In this document: positions 8,109-16,409 of the stretch, piece by piece
Layout: each line of letters begins with the position of its first letter
How positions within the stretch are numbered: the stretch's first letter is position 1
Assembly (NCBI RefSeq): GCF_022440805.1
Contig: NZ_JAKNTK010000001.1
Coordinates: forward strand, 2,418,001 to 2,482,000
Reading direction: 5' to 3'
Origin: Holdemania massiliensis
GTDB lineage: Bacteria > Bacillota_I > Bacilli_A > Erysipelotrichales > Erysipelotrichaceae
DNA: 64,000 nucleotides
Made by a program: the position numbers and the translations under genes
The notes under the pieces: model-generated
Seen by the model: only the letters and a program-made list of their open reading frames with translations
The model's database searches: none
Told to the model about the DNA's origin: nothing

Positions 8109-9464
8109 CTAGTTCTGTTGAGCGTTGTATTGTTTTTCATCCAGCATTTTTTCACTGCGGGCCACGATCACTGAGGTAGCGGCATCGCCGACAACATTCA
8201 AGGAAGTAACCAGCATTTCAATCGGGCGATTAATCGCCAAAATTAAGGAATAGGCCAATAATGCAGCATCATTGGTATAACCCATGCCGGTCAGAATCGT
8301 AAACAGAATGACAGCGCCTGCACCTGGAGCCGCAGGAGTTCCGATCGAAGCGATCAATGCCAGAATGGCGATAACCGCGATGCTGGAGAAGGTAACCTGA
8401 TATCCTGAGGAAGCAGCGACAAAGATTGCGGCAATGACCTGCATAATTGCAGTGCCGTCCATATTCACCGTCATGCCTAACGGCAGCGTGAAGGAAGCGA
8501 TCTCATCACTGACACCCAGCTCTTCGGTAACCGTCTTCCGATTCAGCGGCAATGTCGCAGCGCTGGAAGAGGTAGAAAAACCGAACACGGCAACCTTAGC
8601 AATTTTCTTGATAAACGGCAGCGGATTGATTCGGCCTAAAACAGCGACAAAGACCGCATACCCGACAACCAAAAAGAATAAGAGCAGCAGCACTGTCGTC
8701 ACCACGTAGGCCAGCGCTGGTTTGAGATGATCGACCCCATAGATCGCAAAGGTTCTTGTCAGCAGGACAAAGATCGCCAGCGGACCAAACTTGTTGATCA
8801 CATAGCTCAGGCAGACGGTAATCAGATCACTGATCTCCTGCAGCAGCTTCTTTAACACTGTAATCTTATGTCCCAAAGCATTGATTCCCAAACCAGTAGC
8901 CACTGCCAGGAATACAACAGCCAGAACCTGCGAGTTTGTTGAGAAAGCACTGGTCATGTTGTTTGGAACAATGGATAAAAGAATCGAGAGCGGATTGCTT
9001 CCGCTGGAGCCTGTCGAAACATTCAGCCCACTGACCTCCACCGCATTGAAGGCGCCCGCCGCGTAAACCGCAAAGCCAACAGCCCCTGCAATTAACAAAG
9101 CAACAGTTGTCGTCAACAGGAACGTTCCCAAGGTCTTGCTGGAAATACGTCCCAATTTACGGGTATCCGTAATCTGACAGATCGCCAAGGCGATTGAGCA
9201 GAAGATCATCGGAACGATGATGACCTGTAAGGCATTGACGAATAATTGACCTACGATGTAAAACAAACCAATCGCATTTTTACCGCCTTCTGTGGTAATA
9301 TCCTGAAATAGAAGATTGTTGATTGTCGTCCAGGTCTGTGTCTGACCTGCGGCCAAGAGATTTTCACGAAGCATCAGCATGCCGAGTCCGCAAAGTAAGC
9401 CTAAAACCATGGCAATTGCCATTTTGACGGCAAGATGACTGCCTTTCTTTTCTGTTTTTTTCAT
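8109..9464 (-). CDS. Dicarboxylate/amino acid:cation symporter (DAACS family)
   Basis: 451 aa membrane transporter of the glutamate/aspartate/dicarboxylate symporter family. Signature motifs are FGFSTSSSAATLP (serine-rich re-entrant loop 1), LPLGMTVNMDGTAIMQV (NMDGT, substrate and Na+ site) and SIGTPAAPGAGAV (re-entrant loop 2). ATG at 9464 has AAGGGGAT 6 nt upstream. It is a single-gene unit whose 115-nt leader carries a PyrR-type RNA hairpin and an attenuator terminator, so it is probably repressed when uridine nucleotides are plentiful. Import of aspartate, the substrate of aspartate carbamoyltransferase, or of orotate or another dicarboxylate would fit that control. The substrate is inference. 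Confidence 0.9.
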   Translation of the reverse strand: MKKTEKKGSHLAVKMAIAMVLGLLCGLGMLMLRENLLAAGQTQTWTTINNLLFQDITTEGGKNAIGLFYIVGQLFVNALQVIIVPMIFCSIALAICQITDTRKLGRISSKTLGTFLLTTTVALLIAGAVGFAVYAAGAFNAVEVSGLNVSTGSSGSNPLSILLSIVPNNMTSAFSTNSQVLAVVFLAVATGLGINALGHKITVLKKLLQEISDLITVCLSYVINKFGPLAIFVLLTRTFAIYGVDHLKPALAYVVTTVLLLLFFLVVGYAVFVAVLGRINPLPFIKKIAKVAVFGFSTSSSAATLPLNRKTVTEELGVSDEIASFTLPLGMTVNMDGTAIMQVIAAIFVAASSGYQVTFSSIAVIAILALIASIGTPAAPGAGAVILFTILTGMGYTNDAALLAYSLILAINRPIEMLVTSLNVVGDAATSVIVARSEKMLDEKQYNAQQN

Positions 9465-9480
9465 TCAGATCCCCTTTCAT

Positions 9481-9513
9481 AAAAATACTCCTGACCCTTT
9501 AAGTTCAGGAGTA
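9481..9513 (-). terminator. Attenuator terminator in the symporter leader
   Basis: Minus strand TACTCCTGA / TCAGGAGTA (9 bp, loop about 10 nt) followed by TTTTT. It sits just upstream of the ribosome binding site of the symporter gene. Its 5' arm (ACTCC) overlaps the 3' arm of an alternative stem (AAATGAAT/ATTCATTT). Confidence 0.8.
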
Positions 9514-9539
9514 AATGAATAGAGGTTGCAAATTCATTT

Positions 9540-9573
9540 TCCTTGAGACGCCTCACGGGACGCTCTTAAAGGA
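9540..9573 (-). promoter_or_regulatory. PyrR-binding RNA hairpin (anti-antiterminator)
   Basis: The leader RNA contains GCGUCCCGUGAGGCG, an almost exact match to the PyrR-binding consensus ARUCCNGNGAGGYU; the A-U closing pair is replaced by C-G, which keeps the pairing. It is flanked by GAG/CUC and by an outer UCCUU/AAGGA stem. The AAGGA arm can instead feed the antiterminator stem, the switch used in pyr attenuators. PyrR itself is encoded at 31.5-32.0 kb. Confidence 0.78.
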
Positions 9574-9584
9574 TCACTTCAAAA

Positions 9585-9613
9585 AGTATACTCAACTTTG
9601 CCCTGGCTGTCAA
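9585..9613 (-). promoter_or_regulatory. Promoter of the PyrR-regulated symporter
   Basis: Minus strand TTGACA (9613-9608), 17-nt spacer, TATACT (9590-9585). Predicted start near 9578, a few nucleotides before the PyrR hairpin. Confidence 0.8.
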
Positions 9614-9674
9614 TATCCGATTGTAATGCCAAGACTAATCCATTTTCCAATCCTTGGAATTCCTCAGGAATCAA

Positions 9675-11252
9675 TTAGAGCTCCTTGTTGACCCAGACAA
9701 AGATATCATAGGTTCTGCCGCCGGTGCCGCGATTGGTATTGAGATCGCCGTCGTTGTTGATCAGACGTACCCGGCTCCAGCCTGGCTGACCATAATGATC
9801 AAATCCTGAATAATTGATCTCGACATCCGCTGCCAGCAAAGGCTTGCCTGCCGCAGCATCCTTAGTCCAGTACAGATAAACATAATGACCGCCGGCGCCA
9901 TGGTTGAGATCTCGGCGCAGCCGATGGTAGGTGCATCCGCCTACGTTATAGGTATCACTGCACCGATCGTTAGGATCAGTTGCTCCGCGCATTCCGCGAA
10001 TCGCTTCCTTCAGATCCGTGGTCACTGTATAGCCCAGATATTCATATTTTCCTCGGGCAGAGCAGTTGAGATCTTTGAAGACGATGAACTCAGGAGCTTT
10101 GGGATCATAAGCAGCCATTTGCGCATAGACATCCGCTCTTGCAGCATCCGGCGTATCACCGTAGCCGACAAAAATATCCTTCATGTACGTCGTAAGCACT
10201 TTATCCTGCAGATTCTTAAAGTAGCCGCCGTTCTTGGCCAGCAGCGTCGCAAAACCAGCCTTTAATGCCGCCTGACGGGTTGAACTGTCCGCCAGCATCC
10301 AGACTGGGAGCACCGAGACCGGATTATCCAAGGAGCCTGTGCCGATAAAGGCGAGTGAAGGCTTTGAGGTCAATGTTGGATCCAGGCTCTTTATCCACGT
10401 ATCATAGGCGATCTGGGCTTGTTCCATCGTGGCGATATTCGTACTCACCGCTCCGCCTAACAGCACGCAGTGGAACGTGCTGGAATCAAAGAAGGCCTTA
10501 GCCGTCTTTTTGTATTCTGACGAAGCGTTTCCGGACACCGCCATGTAGGAGGCTTCCAGCGAAGTGGTCAGCGATTGTTCCGTTTCATTGCTGCTTTTCT
10601 CATGCATGAAGTCCATTTCCATACGTCCGCCTAAGCGGATATCCAAAAGCAGATGCGTTCCATATTTCGTAAAGAGCTCCTCCGCACTCATTCGATCATT
10701 ATTCACATCCTTGCGGAAAGCCGGGGTCAGATAACCCTTTCTCAGATCCTCAGCGGTAATCTCACCCAAATCAAAATATTCCCGCTTCAGCGTCAGCTCA
10801 TGCCTGCGGGTAGCAAAGCTCTTGGAAGAGCTGACCTTGTTCTCCGTGGTGAAAGCCATGTTGAAGCTGGCTTTGAAAGCGCCGGACTGAACACCCAAAC
10901 CCGCCTTTGCGGATACCTTCTGACTGTACTCTTCCGCATACAGCGCGGCGATGTTTGTCGTTTCCACATAGGTTCCTTCATCCACGCGAATTCTTAACGG
11001 TGCCTTTGAAGCCGGTTCGCGACTGAGAATCGGTGCTCCTAATGATAAATCCAGAGAATTATAATACCGCTTTGTAATTACATTGTAGCCATAACCCAAG
11101 TAGCCGCCATAGTCCTTGTCATAGACAATCATAGGACTTTGTTCAGCCCACAGCTGAGGTTTGGCCTGTTCGCCTTTTTCCAGCATCATAACCGGTTCAT
11201 TCAAGCGTTGGCTAAGACCGAGCGGCAGCATTCCATTGTAAATCTGTTCCAT
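9675..11252 (-). CDS. MACPF (perforin-like) protein with C-terminal beta-prism-like domain
   Basis: 525 aa from ATG 11252, with AAAGGAG 8 nt upstream; an ATG 33 nt further up lacks a ribosome binding site. The MACPF signature Y-G-T-H-x6-G-G is present as YGTHLLLDIRLGG (about 197-209), between segments rich in Ser/Thr/Ala that could form the transmembrane hairpins. After about residue 390 comes a different domain with DLNHGAGGHYVYLYW and INYSGFDHYGQPG. This resembles the MABP/beta-prism module that follows MACPF in some bacterial proteins such as the Photorhabdus one. No signal peptide or membrane anchor is visible, so release or cytosolic storage is unexplained. Pore-forming or membrane-binding activity is inferred. 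Single gene; the DNA behind it is the direct repeat that borders the TOTE island. Confidence 0.8.
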   Translation of the reverse strand: MEQIYNGMLPLGLSQRLNEPVMMLEKGEQAKPQLWAEQSPMIVYDKDYGGYLGYGYNVITKRYYNSLDLSLGAPILSREPASKAPLRIRVDEGTYVETTNIAALYAEEYSQKVSAKAGLGVQSGAFKASFNMAFTTENKVSSSKSFATRRHELTLKREYFDLGEITAEDLRKGYLTPAFRKDVNNDRMSAEELFTKYGTHLLLDIRLGGRMEMDFMHEKSSNETEQSLTTSLEASYMAVSGNASSEYKKTAKAFFDSSTFHCVLLGGAVSTNIATMEQAQIAYDTWIKSLDPTLTSKPSLAFIGTGSLDNPVSVLPVWMLADSSTRQAALKAGFATLLAKNGGYFKNLQDKVLTTYMKDIFVGYGDTPDAARADVYAQMAAYDPKAPEFIVFKDLNCSARGKYEYLGYTVTTDLKEAIRGMRGATDPNDRCSDTYNVGGCTYHRLRRDLNHGAGGHYVYLYWTKDAAAGKPLLAADVEINYSGFDHYGQPGWSRVRLINNDGDLNTNRGTGGRTYDIFVWVNKEL

Positions 11253-11352
11253 TTTGATTTCTCCTTTCGTACTCCTTAGCCTCATAGTAGCACGTTATAT
11301 AAAAGAAATCAAAATAACCGATTAAACTAGCATGAAATCACATATTTGACCC

Positions 11353-11393
11353 AAATAAAAGATCCTGGACTTCCCGTCAAAATGTCCTGGATC
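11353..11393 (-). terminator. Terminator in the left repeat copy
   Basis: Minus strand GATCCAGGA and TCCAGGATC form a hairpin with one internal mismatch, followed by TTTTATTT. Same structure as at 16463-16500. It probably ends leftward transcripts from the island. Confidence 0.6.
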
Positions 11394-11417
11394 CGCAGTT
11401 AAACAATTTGTGTAAGA

Positions 11418-11500
11418 TCAACAGCGTGTAATACGATGAACTAATGGTATCTCCGCAATCAGCAATCGACTATTTTCAGATAAAACAGAAATATGGTTTG
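11418..11500 (-). pseudogene. Decayed 3' end of a CpsB-type PHP phosphatase gene
   Basis: Read on the minus strand, the last coding stretch can be aligned with the C-terminus of the intact gene at 16539. ISLKPLVHR-like codons are visible (ATTGCGGAGATACCATTAGT against ATTGCAGGAGAACCGTTAGT). One base is missing about 40 nt before the stop, so the frame is broken. Nothing recognisable of the gene remains above about 11505, where the island begins. Confidence 0.6.
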
Positions 11501-11569
11501 ACAAGCCACTTAGCATTTGTTAAATAAAGTAATTTTTTATTTTTTGGTTATAGAATTGTCTGCTGGCAT

Positions 11570-14374
11570 CTATATTTCCTCTCCATTTTCTTTTCCAAAA
11601 GTTAGTTCTAAAAGTTCTGCAGCTATACTCTCACTTCTAACACGCATTAGATTATCTTCAACATCTTCTTTACCTAAGAAATTTAAGCTACCATACCAAA
11701 CAATTTCTTTATCTATAATGCAATAACGCTCGCAAAATTCATCTACAAGGTTCATCTTAAATCCTGCATTACGCATTCGCTCATGGAGTTGCATCCAATA
11801 GTTACTATCTCCAAAATTATATTCATCAGGTTTCCATGTAACAACGACGACTTTCAATCCATTCAATTGTTTTTCATAAAGTAAACCGATAAATTCTTCT
11901 ACCTTTTGGTTGCTAATTGTTGGACTCGATATAATGATTTCATTTTTTGCAGAGAGGAGGTCGTTTTTATAAACTTCAAAGTAATTCTCAATATCATAGA
12001 TGGAGTTAAGTTGATAATCTACTTTTAGCACTACTTCTTCCGAGCAAATTGAGTAGCCAATTTGTTTATATGCTTTTAATCGCTTATTGTACATTTTCTC
12101 AAACATTAAAACATGTACATCTACATAATCAAAAATAATGACATCTTTTTTACCTTCATAATCACGATTTAATCGTCCGGCATATTGTTCAACAACACTT
12201 TTTCCTGCAACAGGTGTTGCCATTATCAGTGTATCTAAACGAGGAAAATCAAACCCCTCTCCAATCAAACTACCGGTTGCAACCAAAATCATACTTTCAT
12301 TTCTTGGTATAAGATTCATTTGTTTTAATATTTCTCTATGCTCTTTTTTAGAGTTTGCCCCAGATAACCAAAAAATATGATCTGCAACGCCTTTAAGCTT
12401 ATTAAATAACTTTTCTGAATGATCAACATATTTAGATAAAATAACTGGAGTCCGTCCATTTACAATACACTGTTTTACATCATTTACAATAATCTCATCT
12501 CGATCATTATTATCTCTTAAAATAGCATAGGCTTTATTAGGATGTATTTTATCTTGATTAAATTTAGGCAGTACAGTTCTTGTAAATCTTGGGTAAACCA
12601 GGTGCTCGATCCCTTGTTCTTTCGCCCTTTCTTTTGATGTGTATTTAAATTGTATTGGTCCTAATAACATATAATTGATTTTCTCTAATCCATCTTCACG
12701 AATCGGAGTCGCAGTAACACCGTATACATATTTTGCTGTCACTACTTGCAAAATATCTACGATTGTATCGGAAGCTGCATGATGACATTCATCCAAAATA
12801 ACCATTCCATATTCTTTTAGTTTTGGATGAAACTCTCCTTTTTTACATAATGACCCCACCATCGCAATATCAATAATACCTGTTGAGGAATCGTGAAAGC
12901 CTTGAATTTTACCGACTAAACTCTTTCTGGTTTTTATTTTTCCAGAAGGTGTCGTATAAGTAGGTGATTCTTCATCAATCATCAAGAATTGCTTTAACGC
13001 ATTCTCCCATTGTTCAATGAGTGCAGATGACTGTAAAAGTATTAATGTATTCACTTTCTTACGAGCAATCATATTACAACATACAACCGTTTTCCCAAAA
13101 GCAGTTGCAGCATTTAGAATACCGGTATCTTTTTTCTCTAATGCTTTAATTGCATTTTCTTGTGATTCTTTTAACTGTCCATTAAATTCAACATTAATTT
13201 TTTTCCCATTACATCGTTTATCTTGGATATCTATTTGGATACCTACTTTATGACAAGAATCGATTAAATTATCCAATAAACCTCTAGGAATACGGATATA
13301 TCCTTTTACATCTTTTCCTAAGTAAATATATCTTGCTTGATTAAAATTTGATAAATTCATTGCTTGATTTTTATAGAAAACAGGATTACTAAAAGCCGCC
13401 ATTTCTCTAATTCTATTTTGGATTCTTGGCTTTAAATTATCAGTATTAATATAAATTGCATTTACTAGAGTTATTTGCATGCTTCCTTCAACATCCTGAC
13501 AAATAAAATGATTGGTCATATTCCAAGGCTTCTCATCATTGTTCGCTAAAATATCTGACATCGAAACTTGAGCAATGGGACAACTTACATTCCATTCTTT
13601 AATTTTTTCTTTAATCCAATCTTCGCTCAATTTCTTCTTTGAAAGAAGTACTTTCCATTGATGAGGATATGCATTCCAATTCTCATCAACAAAAGCGCTA
13701 TTTCCTTGTTTCAAAGCTTGCCCTTGTAAAGGAAGTGCAATCAAATTACCAAAACCGCCTTTAGGCATGTGGTCTTGCATTGGAATTAAGCGGTCGTAGT
13801 AACGAAACGATATTAGATTAACAGATTCTGCACCTTTCCGTAATAACGCATTTCCAAATTTTCGAGCGAGCAAAGCAGAAATTCTCTTTTCAAAGAAAAT
13901 CCACAGATGAGCACCTCTTCCTGATCTGGAACGTTCAACTAAAGCGTCAATGCCATTCAATTTACATATTTCTCTTAGCGCATTTACTTCTTCTTTCCAG
14001 GTATCATCTATTTTTACTAAATCATGCTTCTGCACATCATTCTCATGATTATCAAAATCAAACACAATAAAACGGCATGTTTCATCTGGAAATAAGGGAT
14101 AAATACCAATTACATCAGTACCATCTTCTTTATTTCCTTTTAAATGAGCAATAATTTGTTCCTTACCAAGTGTTTTAAAAACGGCATTTTTACAATCAGC
14201 ACATTTTTTCTTTTTATCTATTTTCTTGGGACACCCATATTTCCAAAAATTATGGCACTGTAAGTAATAATTAGCAATTCCTGTTGATTTTGAAATTGCT
14301 CTTTGACTATATACATCAGTCCTTCCCCAAAACATACTAAAAAATGCGTTAGCATCTTTTTCTGTAAATCCCAT
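11570..14374 (-). CDS. TOTE-type primase / superfamily 2 helicase / PLD-like protein
   Basis: 934 aa. Residues about 1-240: archaeo-eukaryotic-primase-like domain of the TOTE conflict-system type, with a Cys/His cluster (CHNFWKYGCP ... CADC), FIVFDFDNHEND (catalytic Asp pair), ERSRSGRGAHLWIFF and GFGNLIALPLQ. About 400-760: DEAD/DEAH helicase with Walker A NAATAFGKT, DECHH, TATP and QYAGRLNRDYEG. About 800-934: phospholipase D-like fold ending in YCIIDKEIVWYGSLNFL. In the HxK catalytic position it reads CERY, so the PLD His appears replaced by Cys. Proteins of this build are thought to act in anti-phage or mobile-element conflict; the activity here is inferred. ATG 14374 has no ribosome binding site. 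The frame stays open 5' of it and a 47-codon ORF lies just upstream in another frame, so the true N-terminus may be split. GC content is well below the flanks. Confidence 0.82.
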   Translation of the reverse strand: MGFTEKDANAFFSMFWGRTDVYSQRAISKSTGIANYYLQCHNFWKYGCPKKIDKKKKCADCKNAVFKTLGKEQIIAHLKGNKEDGTDVIGIYPLFPDETCRFIVFDFDNHENDVQKHDLVKIDDTWKEEVNALREICKLNGIDALVERSRSGRGAHLWIFFEKRISALLARKFGNALLRKGAESVNLISFRYYDRLIPMQDHMPKGGFGNLIALPLQGQALKQGNSAFVDENWNAYPHQWKVLLSKKKLSEDWIKEKIKEWNVSCPIAQVSMSDILANNDEKPWNMTNHFICQDVEGSMQITLVNAIYINTDNLKPRIQNRIREMAAFSNPVFYKNQAMNLSNFNQARYIYLGKDVKGYIRIPRGLLDNLIDSCHKVGIQIDIQDKRCNGKKINVEFNGQLKESQENAIKALEKKDTGILNAATAFGKTVVCCNMIARKKVNTLILLQSSALIEQWENALKQFLMIDEESPTYTTPSGKIKTRKSLVGKIQGFHDSSTGIIDIAMVGSLCKKGEFHPKLKEYGMVILDECHHAASDTIVDILQVVTAKYVYGVTATPIREDGLEKINYMLLGPIQFKYTSKERAKEQGIEHLVYPRFTRTVLPKFNQDKIHPNKAYAILRDNNDRDEIIVNDVKQCIVNGRTPVILSKYVDHSEKLFNKLKGVADHIFWLSGANSKKEHREILKQMNLIPRNESMILVATGSLIGEGFDFPRLDTLIMATPVAGKSVVEQYAGRLNRDYEGKKDVIIFDYVDVHVLMFEKMYNKRLKAYKQIGYSICSEEVVLKVDYQLNSIYDIENYFEVYKNDLLSAKNEIIISSPTISNQKVEEFIGLLYEKQLNGLKVVVVTWKPDEYNFGDSNYWMQLHERMRNAGFKMNLVDEFCERYCIIDKEIVWYGSLNFLGKEDVEDNLMRVRSESIAAELLELTFGKENGEEI

Positions 14375-14385
14375 TTTAGGAATAA

Positions 14386-14529
14386 TTAGTGACCTTGATT
14401 TTGTTGATACACTTCTAATTTACTAGGTTTATTAAAAGAAATACCAGCTTTATTCAACAAATCTTTAAGATATTGATTTTCCTTTTCAAGAAGATCTATC
14501 CTTAATTGCAATTCTTTTACATCATTCAT
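14386..14529 (-). CDS. 47-aa coiled-coil peptide, probable detached N-terminus of the TOTE protein
   Basis: ATG at 14529 preceded by GAGGAAGAAGGAT; the protein reads MNDVKELQLRIDLLEKENQY and continues with LKDLLNKAGISF to a stop 12 nt before the TOTE ATG. A short heptad-like helix followed by a G-I-S-F turn is what one expects at the start of full-length TOTE proteins. The downstream frame is open for about 40 nt above its ATG and would encode SRSLIIPKMGFTEK. Either one indel split a single gene, or this is a separately translated, coupled small protein. Confidence 0.5.
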   Translation of the reverse strand: MNDVKELQLRIDLLEKENQYLKDLLNKAGISFNKPSKLEVYQQNQGH

Positions 14530-14581
14530 ATCCTTCTTCCTCATTCATATAGTGTTTTATTTAAAACTAGCTTTATTATAA

Positions 14582-14990
14582 CAGTTATTGTGTTTTATAT
14601 GGATGCACTTATAGAATAACGTTCAAAAACAAAAATTTTCTCCTATCTCATTGAGTCAAAAAGAAAAATAAGCAATATTTGACCCTGGAAGAATTTCAGT
14701 AAAAGGTGCATGAAATCTAAGAAGTACAGAAGGATAAGAGATGAAAACAGGAAAGTATCTGATATCATGAAACAAGATTGGCTTTACATCAATATCGAGC
14801 AGTGAGGGATAAACAATTATGATATATGTACCTCCATGTTGTGCGATAAACTGTCTTTATCATTTGTTTAACAAATATCCGCCTTAATTTTGTTGTTAAT
14901 TGTTAGGCCATCATCATTATATCGGAGGATAATTGTTTTATTACACTTTAAGCTTCGATATCAAACGCTTATATGGGGTATCCACTTCTA
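14582..14990. other. Gene-free stretch inside the island
   Basis: No intact coding region on either strand. On the plus strand near 14658-14700 a short readable stretch (KNKQYLTLEEFQ) resembles the beginning of some transposases but is followed by stops, so at most it is a decayed remnant. A perfect palindrome ATTTGTTTAACAAAT lies at 14862-14876; its role is unknown. Confidence 0.35.
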
Positions 14991-14991
14991 A

Positions 14992-15018
14992 TATAAAAGG
15001 AAGGACTTTCATCCTCCC
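14992..15018 (-). terminator. Terminator of the HipA-like gene
   Basis: Minus strand GGGAGGA-TGAAAG-TCCTTCC with one G-U pair, followed by TTTTATATT. Confidence 0.55.
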
Positions 15019-15060
15019 ATACTTTAACGCCCAACACTTTTATCGATAGAAGCCTATATC

Positions 15061-16221
15061 TTAGAATTTCTCCAATCGTTTCTTCCTTTCAATCACTTTC
15101 GCTATTCTTAGTTTTATTTGTTGAACAATGGCTTGAATTCGTGCCTCATCCATGAATGGATTCTTTCTAAAGATGTCTTCAACTTCCTGTTCAAAACCCG
15201 AAAGCTTTGTTATATCAAGCCAAGACAAATCCTCTACTAATTCTAACTGTTGTTCCGGAGAGGTTTTAAATGGTTTACACTTATATGTACTTCCGATTGC
15301 GGAAGTTGGCTGAGTAGCCCATAGTGAGCTTCCACTATCAAAGATCGGTGCAATTCCAACCCACTCTAACGTTGTGATATTTCGAATGGCTCCAAAATTA
15401 CGATAATGACGATCATAATTGGCAATGATATAATCACAAACAATCATTTTATCAATCTGCAATTTAACATTTGGGATATTAAGCGTCTTACAAGCTTCAA
15501 GGAAATGCATATATAATGAATCATTTCCTCTTTGCTTGATTATTCGATCAATATAAAAAGCAGATACTAATTCTTCATCTGTATTGACCATAGTTGGACA
15601 AGCAGAATAATAGAAATCATTTTCTTGAATCAATTTATAAGGTACATAGTCTTGCTTCTTAAGAATTCTTACATAAAGCTTTGTAGCAACAAGCTCGTTG
15701 AAAGGTTCTTGGTTATTATAACTGTTTCCCCCTTTAATAAGATAGCGAATACTATTTATGATTTTCCATTTCTTCTTCAAATTCCCATCGCTTGAATTAT
15801 CTGGGCTAAAAATATCCAAGTTATGAGAATAATTAATCTGTCCCATCAATAGTTTTCCCATATCTTCACTAAAATCATTTTCAAAGAAATTAATATCCTT
15901 CCATTCAATATCTGAGTTTTCTTCCTTAATCCAATATTGATCACTCAAACTAAGACCAAAGCATCTTTCAAGCAATTCTACGGAAGAATGAATATCCATT
16001 TCTTCCATCACTTCTTTAAATCTACTTCTAGAGGCTGGAATTGAACGATCCTTCCACCAGTTATTTAAAGCTTTTCTTGTAATACCTGTTTTGTATTCAA
16101 CAATTCCTAAAGGAGCATAATCAGGTTGAATCACACGAATAATTTTTATAACTGAATGTGTTTCTTCATCATATGAAAACTCTAAAACTTCAACATTCTT
16201 ATTCATCAATTTATAATTCAT
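15061..16221 (-). CDS. HipA-like kinase-fold protein without a HipB partner
   Basis: 386 aa from ATG 16221, with AAAGGAG 8 nt upstream; a GTG 9 nt earlier overlaps that site. The C-terminal half carries the HipA-like kinase core: DYIIANYDRHYRNFG (catalytic-loop Asp/Asn pattern) and PIFDSGSSLW (metal-binding Asp of the DFG-equivalent). An earlier region, NSIRYLIKGG followed by EPFNELVATKLYVRI, matches the nucleotide-binding lobe. The N-terminal about 90 residues (PLGIVEYKTGITRKALNNWW) resemble a short regulatory or DNA-binding-like segment. HipA toxins phosphorylate aminoacyl-tRNA synthetases and are normally paired with HipB; no HipB-like gene is adjacent. It may be a stand-alone kinase or part of the neighbouring conflict module. 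AT-rich like its neighbour. Confidence 0.7.
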   Translation of the reverse strand: MNYKLMNKNVEVLEFSYDEETHSVIKIIRVIQPDYAPLGIVEYKTGITRKALNNWWKDRSIPASRSRFKEVMEEMDIHSSVELLERCFGLSLSDQYWIKEENSDIEWKDINFFENDFSEDMGKLLMGQINYSHNLDIFSPDNSSDGNLKKKWKIINSIRYLIKGGNSYNNQEPFNELVATKLYVRILKKQDYVPYKLIQENDFYYSACPTMVNTDEELVSAFYIDRIIKQRGNDSLYMHFLEACKTLNIPNVKLQIDKMIVCDYIIANYDRHYRNFGAIRNITTLEWVGIAPIFDSGSSLWATQPTSAIGSTYKCKPFKTSPEQQLELVEDLSWLDITKLSGFEQEVEDIFRKNPFMDEARIQAIVQQIKLRIAKVIERKKRLEKF

Positions 16222-16409
16222 TTTATTCACTCCTTTCTTGGCTGATTAGTAGAGCTATTATATCATATCTAAAGCATTCTTTCATTAAGCTTATGAGAGT
16301 ATCGATCTTATTCCCTTTTTCATATAAACCGCATTTATCTTACTTCTTAATCCTCATTTCACTCATTTTTCTGAAAAACTGAAATTCTTTTTTCTAGTGA
16401 TAGATGTGC

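Larger units (their letters stand above)
11304..11500. repeat. Left copy of an imperfect ~200-bp direct repeat flanking the TOTE island
   Basis: Clear similarity to 16410-16620 in the same orientation. Shared stretches include AAATAACCGATTAAAC, GAAATCACATATTTG and AATAAAAGATCCTGGACTT, then a terminator stem, then the coding end of a PHP phosphatase gene. The right copy is attached to the intact gene. The copies have diverged by roughly a quarter of positions, so the duplication is not recent. Confidence 0.7.

Noticed and set aside
14582..14990. Possible transposase remnant in the TOTE island
   Set aside because: Only about 12 residues resemble a transposase start before stops appear; no terminal repeats. 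Reported only as gene-free DNA.
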